Part shown: positions 1 to 6,261 of the stretch, in pieces
How positions within the stretch are numbered: the stretch's first letter is position 1
Layout of the letters: every line of letters starts with the position of its first letter
NCBI GenBank assembly: GCA_903970575.1
Contig: CAJCJC010000107.1
Coordinates: 1-6,261, forward strand
Length of the DNA: 6,261 nucleotides
Origin: Alphaproteobacteria bacterium
GTDB lineage: Bacteria > Pseudomonadota > Alphaproteobacteria > BOG-932 > Roseiterribacteraceae
Reading direction: 5' to 3'
Notes under the pieces: model-generated
Database searches by the model: none
Seen by the model: only the letters and a program-made list of their open reading frames with translations
Told to the model about the DNA's origin: nothing
Made by a program: the position numbers and the translations under genes

Positions 1-791
1 TGGCGATCGACGATGTGCTGATGGCGGAAGTCGCCGCGGTGCGCGATGCGGTCCAACCGGTCGAGACCTTGCTGGTCGCGGACGCCATGACGGGCCAGGA
101 CGCTGTCAATGTCGCCAAGATTTTCGACGAGCGGGTTGGCCTGACCGGCATCGTGTTGACGCGAATCGATGGCGATGCGCGCGGCGGCGCCGCGCTCTCG
201 ATGCGCGCGGTGACCGGCAAGCCCATCAAGCTGTTGGGCGTGGGCGAGCGGCTCGACGCGCTGGAGGCTTTCCATCCGGACCGGCTGGCCGGACGCGTGC
301 TGGGCATGGGCGATGTGGTCAGCCTGGTCGAGAAGGCGGCCGAGAATATCGACCGCGAGGAAGCCGAGAAGCTCGCCCGCAAGATGGAGAAAGGCGGATT
401 CGACCTTGACGATTTCGCCTCGCAATTAAAGCAGATGGGCAAGATGGGCGGGCTTGGCGGGATCATGAACATGCTGCCCGGCATGGGAAAGATCAAAGAC
501 CAGTTGAAAGACGCGAATATCGACGACCGGATGCTGAAGCGGCAGCAGGCGATCATCAGTTCGATGACCAAGGCCGAGCGTCGGAACACGAAGTTGCTGA
601 ATGCATCGCGGCGCAGGCGTATCGCCGTTGGCTCCGGCACCGACGTCGCCGAGGTGAACCGGCTGATGAAGCAATTCCTGCAAATGCAGGACATGATGAA
701 GAAAATGCAGAAAATGGGCAAAAAAGGCTTCATGCGCAGCATGGCCGGAAAACTGCCCCCCGGCATGATGCCTCCGGGCGGGATGCGATGA
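1..791 (+). CDS. ffh: Signal recognition particle protein Ffh, 3' part (5' end outside window)
   Basis: Ffh is the SRP GTPase. With 4.5S RNA it binds signal sequences emerging from the ribosome and delivers the complex to FtsY at the membrane. The reading frame is open from base 3 (first codons Ala-Ile-Asp-Asp), so the GTG at 15 is internal and not a start. Compared with E. coli Ffh, about 200 N-terminal residues (N domain and the first GTPase motifs) lie outside the window. Visible, numbering from base 15: the end of the G domain with DAMTGQDA (24-31), the guanine-specificity loop TRID (49-52) followed by GDARGGAALS, and GVGER (75-79); then FHPDR and LGMGD; then the methionine-rich M domain from about residue 105, with the RNA-binding stretch SRRRRIAVGSG (198-208) and a Met/Lys/Gly tail ending in PPGGMR. 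The loop has Arg where E. coli has Lys (TKVD). rpsP follows after 43 nt, the usual bacterial order. Identification is very secure. Confidence 0.97.
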   Translation, partial: AIDDVLMAEVAAVRDAVQPVETLLVADAMTGQDAVNVAKIFDERVGLTGIVLTRIDGDARGGAALSMRAVTGKPIKLLGVGERLDALEAFHPDRLAGRVLGMGDVVSLVEKAAENIDREEAEKLARKMEKGGFDLDDFASQLKQMGKMGGLGGIMNMLPGMGKIKDQLKDANIDDRMLKRQQAIISSMTKAERRNTKLLNASRRRRIAVGSGTDVAEVNRLMKQFLQMQDMMKKMQKMGKKGFMRSMAGKLPPGMMPPGGMR

Positions 792-834
792 TTTTGACGG
801 TTATTGGTTTAAGTTAACGGAAGGAAGTTAGTTC

Positions 835-1182
835 ATGTCCTTGAAAATTCGTTTGGCCCGCGGCGGCGCGAAGAAGCGTCCGTTCTATTCGATCGTCATC
901 GCCGATTCGCGCAGCCCGCGCGACGGCCGTTTCATCGAAAAGATCGGCACCTATAATCCGATGCTCCCCAAGGAGGACGCCAAGCGCGTGACTATCGACG
1001 AGGCCCGGGCGAAGCATTGGCTCGGCGTCGGCGCGTTGCCGACCGATCGCGTGGCGTTGTTCTTTGGCAATGCCGGTCTGGTCGAAAAGCCGGTCTGGAA
1101 GGAATCGCCCAAGCAGTCCGCCCCCAAGGCGAAGGCTCAGGAGCGCGCCAAGGCCGCCGCCGCCGCCGCGGCCGAAGTCTGA
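835..1182 (+). CDS. rpsP: 30S ribosomal protein S16
   Basis: S16 is a primary-assembly protein of the 30S subunit that binds the 5' domain of 16S rRNA. The protein has 115 residues. Its first 45 or so carry the classic S16 pattern: [20 protein letters not shown], then the [20 protein letters not shown] region (23-42). A second recognisable block, [13 protein letters not shown], lies at about 61-73. The family core is roughly 80 residues. The rest is a low-complexity Lys/Ala/Glu tail ending in seven alanines (107-113), encoded by GCC repeats at 1153-1173. Such tails are common in alphaproteobacterial S16, as far as I recall. The ATG is supported by a purine-rich Shine-Dalgarno (GGAAGGAAG, 819-827) about 7 nt upstream. 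It sits between ffh and rimM and is probably co-transcribed with both. Confidence 0.98.
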   Translation: MSLKIRLARGGAKKRPFYSIVIADSRSPRDGRFIEKIGTYNPMLPKEDAKRVTIDEARAKHWLGVGALPTDRVALFFGNAGLVEKPVWKESPKQSAPKAKAQERAKAAAAAAAEV

Positions 1183-1208
1183 GCTTTAGCGCTTAGGCGG
1201 AGCATGTC

Positions 1209-1736
1209 ATGCGCATCTGTGTCGGCCAGATATTAGGCGCTCACGGCGTTCGGGGATTGGTGAAGCTCGCAAGCTTTACCGACAAGCCCGAAGCCGTGGC
1301 CCAGTATGGACGCCTGACGGATGAAGCTGGGAAACGGTCGTTCACCGTTACCTTAGTAGGCGCGCAGAAAGGCAATTTTCTCGCGCGGATCGATGAAGTG
1401 GCCGACCGCGACGCGGCGCAGGCGTTGAACGGGACGCGGCTTTTCGTCGAGCGCGGCCAGTTGCCGCCGCCGGCCGAGGATGAGTTCTATCACGCCGACC
1501 TGATCGGTCTCAGGGCCGAGCGCATTGATGGAAGCAAGCTCGGGACCGTGGCGGCGCTGCATAATTTCGGCGCGGGAGACATCCTGGAACTGGTGCAGGA
1601 CTCGGGCAAGCGGCCGATGATTCCGTTCGATCTCGCCACGGTCCCAGCGATCGACATCGCGCGTGGAATTATCGTGGTCGATCCGGCGCCCGGTCTGCTG
1701 GATGAGGACGGGCCGGTCGAGGAGGACGCGGCGTGA
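1209..1736 (+). CDS. rimM: Ribosome maturation factor RimM
   Basis: RimM binds free 30S subunits through protein S19 and assists late 16S rRNA 3'-domain maturation. The 175-residue product has the two expected parts. The N-terminal RimM barrel opens with [20 protein letters not shown] (6-25) and includes [19 protein letters not shown] (57-75). The C-terminal PRC-barrel-like domain begins with [10 protein letters not shown] (91-100), followed by [18 protein letters not shown] (111-128) and MIPF (137-140), and ends in an acidic tail. The FY at 93-94 aligns with the E. coli Tyr-Tyr pair important for 30S binding, so one of the two is Phe here. A second ATG at 1204 is out of frame. The chosen ATG has a modest GGAG (1199-1202) 6 nt upstream. 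The stop overlaps the trmD start by 4 nt, so the two genes are probably translationally coupled, as befits their shared role in translation fidelity. Confidence 0.97.
   Translation: MRICVGQILGAHGVRGLVKLASFTDKPEAVAQYGRLTDEAGKRSFTVTLVGAQKGNFLARIDEVADRDAAQALNGTRLFVERGQLPPPAEDEFYHADLIGLRAERIDGSKLGTVAALHNFGAGDILELVQDSGKRPMIPFDLATVPAIDIARGIIVVDPAPGLLDEDGPVEEDAA
1719..1726 (+). promoter_or_regulatory. Shine-Dalgarno site of trmD inside the end of rimM
   Basis: A strong GAGGAGGA lies within the last rimM codons, 6-7 nt before GTG at 1733. It decides the trmD start: no other good in-frame start is seen before the conserved LFPAMF segment, and the GTG overlaps the rimM stop as GTGA. Confidence 0.8.
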
Positions 1737-2485
1737 GCGAAGCCGGTAACGATAGCCCGTGGACCGCCACGGTCCTGACGCTGTTTCCGGCGATGTTTCC
1801 GGGGCCGCTCGGCCAAAGCCTGGCGGGTCGGGCCCTGCAAGCCGGGAAATGGCGGCTGGACGCGCTGGACATTCGGGATTTCGCGCGCGATAAGCATCGC
1901 TCCGTGGACGATACCCCGTTCGGCGGAGGCGCCGGCATGGTAATGCGTCCCGACGTTCTGGATCGCGCGATCCGCGCGGCGCGCCGGCCGGGATACAAGC
2001 TGATCTATTTGTCGCCACGCGGGCGCCTCTTGACCCAGGACACGGTGATCGCCTTGTCGGCCGAGCCCGGCGTGACCCTGATCTGCGGGCGGTTCGAGGG
2101 CGTTGACGAGCGTGTCCTCCAGGCGCATGGCGCGGAGGAAATGAGCGTCGGCGATTACGTGCTGTCGGGCGGCGAGCCGGCGGCGATGGTTCTGATCGAC
2201 GCCTGCGTTCGATTGTTGCCCGGGGTGATGGGCAATGCCGAGACGTCGGCGGAAGAGAGTTTTACGGACGGGCTGCTCGAATATCCGCATTACACCAGGC
2301 CGGCGCTGTGGCGCGATGCCGACGGACGGGAATGGGCGGCGCCGGACATCCTGGTTTCGGGGCATCACGAAAAGGTGAAATCCTGGCGCCGGGCGGAAGC
2401 CGAAAGGCTGACCCGGGAGCGCCGGCCCGATCTTTGGATGAAGTATTTGTGCGGAACGGCCGTGGAAGCGGCGGTGGGTAAATGA
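1733..2485 (+). CDS. trmD: tRNA (guanine-N1-)-methyltransferase TrmD
   Basis: TrmD uses S-adenosylmethionine to methylate G37 (m1G37) of tRNAs that read codons starting with C and certain others, preventing +1 frameshifting. It acts as a dimer with a trefoil-knot SPOUT fold. The 250-residue product shows [10 protein letters not shown] near the start, [18 protein letters not shown] (58-75), the knot segments LIYLSPRGR (90-98), [13 protein letters not shown] (116-128) and [15 protein letters not shown] (138-152), then a linker and [11 protein letters not shown] (180-190). Length matches the family (E. coli 255). GTG at 1733 gives about 8 residues more than E. coli before the first conserved block. 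The key oddity is at the position of E. coli catalytic Asp169 (in TEDSF): this protein reads AEESF, with Glu175 there. Neighbouring signature residues are intact, so it is probably functional. rplS follows after 21 nt. Confidence 0.97.
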   Translation: MSEAGNDSPWTATVLTLFPAMFPGPLGQSLAGRALQAGKWRLDALDIRDFARDKHRSVDDTPFGGGAGMVMRPDVLDRAIRAARRPGYKLIYLSPRGRLLTQDTVIALSAEPGVTLICGRFEGVDERVLQAHGAEEMSVGDYVLSGGEPAAMVLIDACVRLLPGVMGNAETSAEESFTDGLLEYPHYTRPALWRDADGREWAAPDILVSGHHEKVKSWRRAEAERLTRERRPDLWMKYLCGTAVEAAVGK

Positions 2486-2506
2486 GACTGGGTAAGGAGT
2501 GACGTT

Positions 2507-2914
2507 ATGAACGTGTTACAGACGCTGGAAGCAGCGCAGGTCGAAAAGCTGACCGAGGGCAAGGCGCTGCCGGTATTCTCGCCGGGCGACACCGTGCGGG
2601 TGAATGTGAAAGTGGTCGAGGGCGCGCGCGAGCGGGTTCAGGCGTTCGAGGGCGTGTGCATCGCCCGGCGCAACGCCGGCATCAACTCGTCGTTCACCGT
2701 TCGCAAGATCAGCTATGGCGAGGGGGTGGAGCGGGTGTTTCCGCTGTATAGCCCCAGGCTCGATTCGGTCGAATTGGTGCGGCGCGGCGACGTTCGCCGG
2801 GCCAAGCTTTATTATCTGCGCGGTCGGCGCGGCAAGTCCGCGCGCATCGCCGAACGCACCACCGGGCATGATTTGAAGGAAAAGGCCGGCCTGAAGGAAA
2901 AGGCCGAGGATTGA
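2507..2914 (+). CDS. rplS: 50S ribosomal protein L19
   Basis: L19 lies at the interface of the 30S and 50S subunits and contributes to an intersubunit bridge. The 135-residue product carries the family hallmarks: [20 protein letters not shown] (26-45), [20 protein letters not shown] (48-67), [16 protein letters not shown] (68-83) and [18 protein letters not shown] (97-114). The L19 core is about 115 residues. The last 20 or so here are a charged tail in which LKEKAG (123-128) is followed by LKEKAE (129-134), reflecting an 18-nt tandem duplication in the DNA. The ATG has a strong AAGGAG (2494-2499) 7 nt upstream. leuC begins only 6 nt after the stop, so L19 and the leucine genes probably share an mRNA. 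Confidence 0.98.
   Translation: MNVLQTLEAAQVEKLTEGKALPVFSPGDTVRVNVKVVEGARERVQAFEGVCIARRNAGINSSFTVRKISYGEGVERVFPLYSPRLDSVELVRRGDVRRAKLYYLRGRRGKSARIAERTTGHDLKEKAGLKEKAED
2873..2908 (+). repeat. 18-nt tandem duplication at the 3' end of rplS
   Basis: Two adjacent 18-nt units (2873-2890 and 2891-2908) match at 15 of 18 positions by eye, with a 15-base identical core, TGAAGGAAAAGGCCG. In the rplS frame they encode LKEKAG and LKEKAE. The duplication is in frame and affects only the unconserved C-terminal tail of L19. Confidence 0.85.
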
Positions 2915-2920
2915 TCGATC

Positions 2921-4330
2921 ATGCCCGCTCTGCGCACGCTTTTCGAAAAAATCCTGGATAGCCATACCGTCAGCCGCGACGCGGATGGCACGACGCTGAT
3001 GTATATCGACCGGCACCTCGTGCATGAGGTGACGAGCCCGCAGGCCTTCGAGGGGCTGCGGATTTCCGGCCGCAAGGTTCATCGCCCGTCGGGCACGCTC
3101 GCCGTTCCGGATCATAACGTCCCCACCACGCCGGGCCGCGTTTTCGGACCCGGCGAGGAGGAAGGCCGAATCCAGTTGAAGACGCTGGAGCAAAACGTGG
3201 CGGAGTTCGGCGTGCCCTATATCCCGATGAACGATGTTCGTCAGGGCATCGTTCATATTGTCGGACCCGAGCAGGGCATGACCCAGCCGGGCATGACGAT
3301 CGTGTGCGGCGATAGCCACACCGCGACTCACGGGGCTTTTGGCGCATTGGCCTTCGGCATCGGCACGTCAGAGGTGGAGCATGTGCTGGCGACCCAGACG
3401 CTGCTGTTCAAGGCGGCGAAATCGATGAAGGTGACCATCAACGGGAATCCCGCCCCCGGCATCACGGGCAAGGATTTGGTGCTGGCGGTGATCGGCAAGA
3501 TCGGCACGGCGGGCGGCACCGGCCATGTCATCGAATACGCGGGCGAAGCGATTACCGGCCTGACGATGGAAGGCCGCATGACGGTTTGCAACATGACGAT
3601 CGAAGCGGGCGCCCGCGCGGGGTTGATCGCGCCCGACGAGAAGACATTCGCCTATCTGGAAGGGCGGCCGATGGCGCCGAAAGGCGCGGATTGGGACCGC
3701 GCGGTCGCGTATTGGCGCACCCTGCCCTCCGACCAAGGCGCGACCTATGACCGTGAGGTTGTGCTGGATGCGTCCGAGATCGCGCCGCAGGTGACGTGGG
3801 GCACGAGCCCGCAAGACGTGTTGCCGATCACCGCGAAGGCGCCCGACCCGGCTGAGTTCACCGACCCTGGGCGTCGCGCCGCAGTGGAGCGTTCGCTCGC
3901 CTATATGGGCCTAGAGGCGGGGCAGAAGCTGGATGACGTGGCCATCGATACGGTCTTCATCGGATCGTGCACCAATGGCCGTATCGAGGATTTACGGAGC
4001 GCGGCCGATATCGCCAATGGCCGGCATGTCGCGGATGGGGTGCGCGCGCTGGTGGTTCCAGGGTCCGGCCTTGTCAAGTTGCAGGCCGAGCAAGAGGGCC
4101 TGGACAAGATTTTCATCGCGGCGGGATTCGAATGGCGCGAGCCGGGATGTTCGATGTGCCTTGCGATGAACGCCGACAGGCTGGAGCCGGGGCAGCGTTG
4201 CGCGTCGACATCCAATCGCAATTTCGAAGGACGCCAGGGGCGCGGCGGTCGCACCCACCTGGTCAGCCCCGCGATGGCGGCGGCGGCGGCGGTGACCGGC
4301 CGGCTGACCGACATCCGAAACCTCGCCTGA
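2921..4330 (+). CDS. leuC: 3-isopropylmalate dehydratase, large subunit
   Basis: LeuC is the [4Fe-4S] catalytic subunit of isopropylmalate isomerase. With LeuD it converts 2-isopropylmalate to 3-isopropylmalate through dehydration and rehydration, the second committed step of leucine biosynthesis in the cytoplasm. The 469-residue length matches E. coli LeuC (466). Seen in order: [15 protein letters not shown] (33-47), [10 protein letters not shown] (61-70), [20 protein letters not shown] (127-146), [14 protein letters not shown] (148-161) and [12 protein letters not shown] (228-239). The three cluster cysteines are Cys350 in FIGSCTNGR and Cys410 and Cys413 in [28 protein letters not shown] (432-450) closes the aconitase-family domain. 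No key residue is missing. The start lies 6 nt after rplS, with GAGGA at 2906-2910 inside rplS as the likely ribosome site. No leader peptide or attenuator fits in that gap. leuD follows after 10 nt. Confidence 0.98.
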   Translation: MPALRTLFEKILDSHTVSRDADGTTLMYIDRHLVHEVTSPQAFEGLRISGRKVHRPSGTLAVPDHNVPTTPGRVFGPGEEEGRIQLKTLEQNVAEFGVPYIPMNDVRQGIVHIVGPEQGMTQPGMTIVCGDSHTATHGAFGALAFGIGTSEVEHVLATQTLLFKAAKSMKVTINGNPAPGITGKDLVLAVIGKIGTAGGTGHVIEYAGEAITGLTMEGRMTVCNMTIEAGARAGLIAPDEKTFAYLEGRPMAPKGADWDRAVAYWRTLPSDQGATYDREVVLDASEIAPQVTWGTSPQDVLPITAKAPDPAEFTDPGRRAAVERSLAYMGLEAGQKLDDVAIDTVFIGSCTNGRIEDLRSAADIANGRHVADGVRALVVPGSGLVKLQAEQEGLDKIFIAAGFEWREPGCSMCLAMNADRLEPGQRCASTSNRNFEGRQGRGGRTHLVSPAMAAAAAVTGRLTDIRNLA

Positions 4331-4340
4331 AAGCTGAAAG

Positions 4341-4964
4341 ATGCGGAAATTCACCACGCTGACCGGAATCGCCGCCCCGCTGCCGATGATCAATATCGAC
4401 ACGGACATGCTGGTGCCGAAGCAGTTTCTGACGACGATCACCCGCAGCGGCCTTGGCAAGGCGCTGTTCTTTGAAATGCGCTATGACGACAATGGCGCCG
4501 AGCGGCCGGATTTCGTGCTTAACAAGCGGGAATACCGCGATGCGCAAATCCTGATCGCCGGGGATAATTTCGGCTGCGGCTCAAGCCGCGAGCATGCGCC
4601 CTGGGCGCTTCAGGATTTCGGCATCCGCGCGATCATCGCGCCGAGTTTCGCCGATATCTTCAACGGCAATTGCTTCAAGAACGGCATGTTGCCGATCGTG
4701 CTGCCGCAAGAGCAGATCGACGTTTTGATGAAGGATGCGCAGGGCGACAACACGCGCGTGTTCACCATCGACCTGCCGAACCAGAAGATCGTTCGCGCCA
4801 ATGGCGAGAGCTTTTCGTTCGAGATCAACCCGACCACCAAGCATCAGCTGGTGGAAGGTTTGGACGAGATCGGTCAGACGCTTCAGCGCGACGGCGAAAT
4901 CGCCGGCTTCGAGCAGCGTCAGGGGCAGTCGCAGCCCTGGCTGTGGGACGCGCCCGCGCTGTGA
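4341..4964 (+). CDS. leuD: 3-isopropylmalate dehydratase, small subunit
   Basis: LeuD is the swivel-domain subunit that completes isopropylmalate isomerase with LeuC. The 207-residue product has the family pattern: [18 protein letters not shown] (13-30), then [20 protein letters not shown] (58-77), the hallmark [14 protein letters not shown] (77-90), and [21 protein letters not shown] (98-118, with PSFADIF as the diagnostic core). [10 protein letters not shown] and IAGFE mark the C-terminal end. The protein ends with a short tail, PWLWDAPAL, that runs a few residues past the point where homologues I recall stop. The start has no good Shine-Dalgarno, only GAAAG directly before the ATG, so translation probably relies on ribosomes arriving from leuC, whose stop lies 10 nt upstream. 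The gap to leuB is long (117 nt) and holds a palindromic repeat. Confidence 0.98.
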   Translation: MRKFTTLTGIAAPLPMINIDTDMLVPKQFLTTITRSGLGKALFFEMRYDDNGAERPDFVLNKREYRDAQILIAGDNFGCGSSREHAPWALQDFGIRAIIAPSFADIFNGNCFKNGMLPIVLPQEQIDVLMKDAQGDNTRVFTIDLPNQKIVRANGESFSFEINPTTKHQLVEGLDEIGQTLQRDGEIAGFEQRQGQSQPWLWDAPAL

Positions 4965-4974
4965 CAGTCAAGTT

Positions 4975-5057
4975 GTCATCCCGGACTTGATCCGGGACCC
5001 ATCTATCGGCCTTCGTGATCGCCGGAAACATGGATCCCGGATCAGGTCCGGGATGAC
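4975..5057. repeat. Palindromic repeat element (inverted repeat, 28-nt arms) between leuD and leuB
   Basis: The left arm (4975-5002) and right arm (5030-5057) are reverse complements at 26 of 28 positions by eye, with a 27-nt loop. Each arm is itself a small hairpin: CCCGGA...TCCGGG at 4980-4996 and again at 5036-5052. The loop holds a further short stem (CGGC 5007-5010 with GCCG 5021-5024). The arm begins GTCATCCCGGACTTGATC, and conceptual translation gives VIPDLIRDP-like peptides on both strands. From memory, this arm type is a high-copy dispersed repeat in many alphaproteobacterial genomes; only this one copy is visible here. It carries no gene. In RNA it could form a strong stem, but no T-run follows, so it does not look like a standard intrinsic terminator. 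It may affect mRNA stability or read-through between leuCD and leuB. Confidence 0.9.
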
Positions 5058-5071
5058 GAAATACAATAATC

Positions 5072-5078
5072 GAGGTGA
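5072..5078 (+). promoter_or_regulatory. Shine-Dalgarno site of leuB
   Basis: GAGGTGA lies 3-6 nt before the ATG at 5082, directly after the palindromic repeat. It supports independent ribosome entry at leuB, which the 117-nt gap to leuD would otherwise make difficult. Confidence 0.7.
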
Positions 5079-5081
5079 AGA

Positions 5082-6188
5082 ATGCCCCATAAAATTCTCC
5101 TTCTCCCCGGCGATGGCATTGGTCCAGAGGTCATGGCGGAAGCCAAGCGTTTGCTGGCGTGGCTCGCCGACCGGCGAGGGATCGCGTTCGAGACCGAGGA
5201 AGCGCTGATCGGCGGCGCGGCCTATGAGGCGGAGGGCGTGGCGCTTTCGGACGCGTCGATCGCGCGGGCGAAGGCGGCGGACGCGGTGATCCTGGCAGCG
5301 GTCGGCGGCCCGCAATGGGATAATCTGCCCTTTCATCTGCGGCCCGAAGCCGGATTGCTCGCGGCCCGCAAGGAGCTGGAACTATTCGCCAATTTGCGGC
5401 CCGCCATCGTGTTCGAAGCGCTGATCGAGTCCTCGAGCCTGAAACCGGACGTGGTGCGCGGGCTGGACATCATGATCGTTCGCGAACTGACGGGCGGCGT
5501 CTATTTCGGCGAACCGCGCGGCATCACCGATATCGGAAACGGCCAGCGCCGGGGGGTGAATACGCAGGTGTACACCACCAGCGAGATTCATCGCGTCGCG
5601 CGGGTGGCGTTCGATCTGGCGCGGGTTCGTCAAAACCGGGTCTGCTCGGTCGAGAAGGCCAATGTGATGGAATCCGGCCGGCTGTGGCGCGAGGAGGTCG
5701 CGGCGCTGCACGCCAAGGAGTACGCCGACGTCGCATTGTCAAACATGCTGGCCGATAATTGCGCGATGCAGTTGCTGCGCAACCCGCGCCAGTTCGACGT
5801 CATCGTCACCGACAATCTGTTCGGCGACATGCTGTCCGACGAAGCCTCGATGCTCACGGGGTCGCTGGGGATGCTGCCCTCGGCGTCGCTCGGCGCAACG
5901 GACGCGAACGGCAAGCGCGCCGCGCTGTATGAGCCGATCCACGGCTCGGCCCCCGATATCGCCGGGCGGGGCATCGCCAACCCGCTGGCGATGATCCTCA
6001 GCGTCGCGATGATGCTGCGCTATTCCTTCGGCCACGGCGAAGAGGCCGACGCCATCGAGACGGCGGTTCAGAGCGTTCTCAATTCCGGCATCCGCACCGG
6101 AGACATCGCCTCGCCGGGGCACACCCCCGTGGGCACCAAGGCGATGGGCGAAGCGGTGATCGCGGAGCTGGATCGTCTGAACGCATGA
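5082..6188 (+). CDS. leuB: 3-isopropylmalate dehydrogenase
   Basis: LeuB oxidatively decarboxylates 3-isopropylmalate with NAD+ to 2-oxoisocaproate, the third step of leucine biosynthesis. It is a cytoplasmic homodimer that needs Mg2+ or Mn2+. The 368-residue length is normal. Seen in order: [12 protein letters not shown] (6-17); the substrate loop [17 protein letters not shown] (91-107) with Arg96 and Arg106; [15 protein letters not shown] (133-147) with Arg134 and catalytic Tyr141; [14 protein letters not shown] (190-203) with catalytic Lys192; metal-binding Asp225 (LADNC), Asp249 and Asp253 ([14 protein letters not shown], 245-258); and the NAD-binding loop [16 protein letters not shown] (286-301). 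The Arg/Glu-Leu substrate loop and isopropylmalate-type sequence favour LeuB over isocitrate or tartrate dehydrogenases. It probably belongs to the leuCD transcript but is separated from it by a hairpin-forming repeat, so its expression could differ from that of leuCD. Confidence 0.98.
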   Translation: MPHKILLLPGDGIGPEVMAEAKRLLAWLADRRGIAFETEEALIGGAAYEAEGVALSDASIARAKAADAVILAAVGGPQWDNLPFHLRPEAGLLAARKELELFANLRPAIVFEALIESSSLKPDVVRGLDIMIVRELTGGVYFGEPRGITDIGNGQRRGVNTQVYTTSEIHRVARVAFDLARVRQNRVCSVEKANVMESGRLWREEVAALHAKEYADVALSNMLADNCAMQLLRNPRQFDVIVTDNLFGDMLSDEASMLTGSLGMLPSASLGATDANGKRAALYEPIHGSAPDIAGRGIANPLAMILSVAMMLRYSFGHGEEADAIETAVQSVLNSGIRTGDIASPGHTPVGTKAMGEAVIAELDRLNA

Positions 6189-6204
6189 ACGCCGTTCAGA
6201 TTTT
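6177..6204 (+). terminator. Possible weak intrinsic terminator overlapping the leuB stop
   Basis: CTGAACG (6177-6183) and CGTTCAG (6193-6199) form a perfect 7-bp stem with a 9-nt loop containing the leuB stop codon. It is followed by ATTTT (6200-6204). The stem is short and the T-run has only four bases, so function is uncertain. Its placement at the end of the gene string is what one would expect of a terminator. Confidence 0.35.
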
Positions 6205-6261
6205 GCGCACTGCTTTTCATGTTGTTGCCTTCAAAAGAAAATCAATTTATTTGTATATTTT
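6200..6261. other. AT-rich intergenic segment after leuB, cut by window end
   Basis: By hand count about 17 of 62 bases are G or C, against clearly GC-rich coding sequence just before it. The last 31 bases hold only four. No open frame begins here and I see no convincing -35/-10 pair. TATATT at 6254-6259 resembles a -10 element but lacks a suitably spaced -35. It may be the upstream region of the next gene, which lies outside the window. Confidence 0.6.

Noticed and set aside
794..820. TTGACG (794-799) as a -35 element of an rpsP promoter
   Set aside because: No acceptable -10 hexamer lies 15-18 nt downstream; the best candidate matches only two of six positions.
1490..2368. Long antisense open frame (292 codons) opposite rimM and trmD
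   Set aside because: It is opposite two well-conserved genes, has an Arg/Pro/Ala-rich sequence with no recognisable domain, and is typical of shadow frames in GC-rich DNA.
2516..3331. Antisense open frame (271 codons) opposite rplS and leuC
   Set aside because: Same reasoning: the sense strand is fully explained by rplS and leuC, and the antisense protein shows no family motif.
4277..4291. (GCG)5 run in leuC
   Set aside because: It encodes the alanine-rich AMAAAAAV segment near the LeuC C-terminus, as found in the family, and needs no other explanation.
4975..5057. Palindrome as a standard intrinsic terminator after leuD
   Set aside because: No T-run follows either the long stem or the inner hairpins on the + strand, and a pathway gene follows on the same strand.
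4975..5057. Palindrome as part of a CRISPR array or insertion sequence
   Set aside because: There are only two inverted arms, with no regularly spaced direct repeats, no transposase and no visible target duplication.
5062..5067. TACAAT as a -10 element of a leuB promoter
   Set aside because: There is no -35 match 16-18 nt upstream, and initiation would fall inside or after the leuB Shine-Dalgarno site.
4735..5208. Open frame on the + strand through leuD, the repeat and the leuB start
   Set aside because: It is out of frame with both real genes. Its only familiar part is the VIPDLIRDP-type peptide of the palindromic repeat, and the rest is Arg/Ser-rich shadow sequence.

Overview
This window is an ordinary-looking, GC-rich, single-strand gene string from a bacterial chromosome, most likely an alphaproteobacterium. 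Three things suggest this: the gene order; the closeness of the proteins to proteobacterial families; and a palindromic repeat, between leuD and leuB, of a type I remember as widespread in alphaproteobacterial genomes. I cannot name the order or genus from the sequence. Rhodospirillales-like groups are plausible but unproven.

Layout, all on the + strand: the 3' part of ffh (signal recognition particle GTPase, cut by the window's left edge); rpsP (ribosomal protein S16); rimM (16S rRNA processing/30S maturation factor); trmD (tRNA m1G37 methyltransferase); rplS (ribosomal protein L19); leuC and leuD (large and small subunits of isopropylmalate isomerase); leuB (3-isopropylmalate dehydrogenase). 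Gaps are short: 43 nt ffh-rpsP, 26 nt rpsP-rimM, a 4-nt overlap rimM-trmD, 21 nt trmD-rplS, 6 nt rplS-leuC, 10 nt leuC-leuD and 117 nt leuD-leuB. No gap exceeds 300 bases. The last 73 bases (6189-6261) hold no gene and become very AT-rich.

The first five genes form the classic ffh-rpsP-rimM-trmD-rplS translation and secretion cluster. The last three carry out the second and third steps of leucine biosynthesis: LeuCD isomerises 2-isopropylmalate to 3-isopropylmalate, and LeuB oxidises it to 2-oxoisocaproate. The rplS-leuC spacing leaves no room for a promoter or leucine attenuator leader of leuC's own in the intergenic gap, so the leucine genes probably share a transcript with the translation genes. 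The one real break in the string is the leuD-leuB gap, filled by a large imperfect inverted repeat (28-nt arms) that could form a strong RNA hairpin and uncouple leuB from leuCD.

I looked for a novel system and did not find one. The items most worth a second look are the leuD-leuB palindromic element, a Glu in place of the E. coli catalytic Asp in TrmD, a small tandem duplication at the 3' end of rplS, and the AT-rich tail after leuB.
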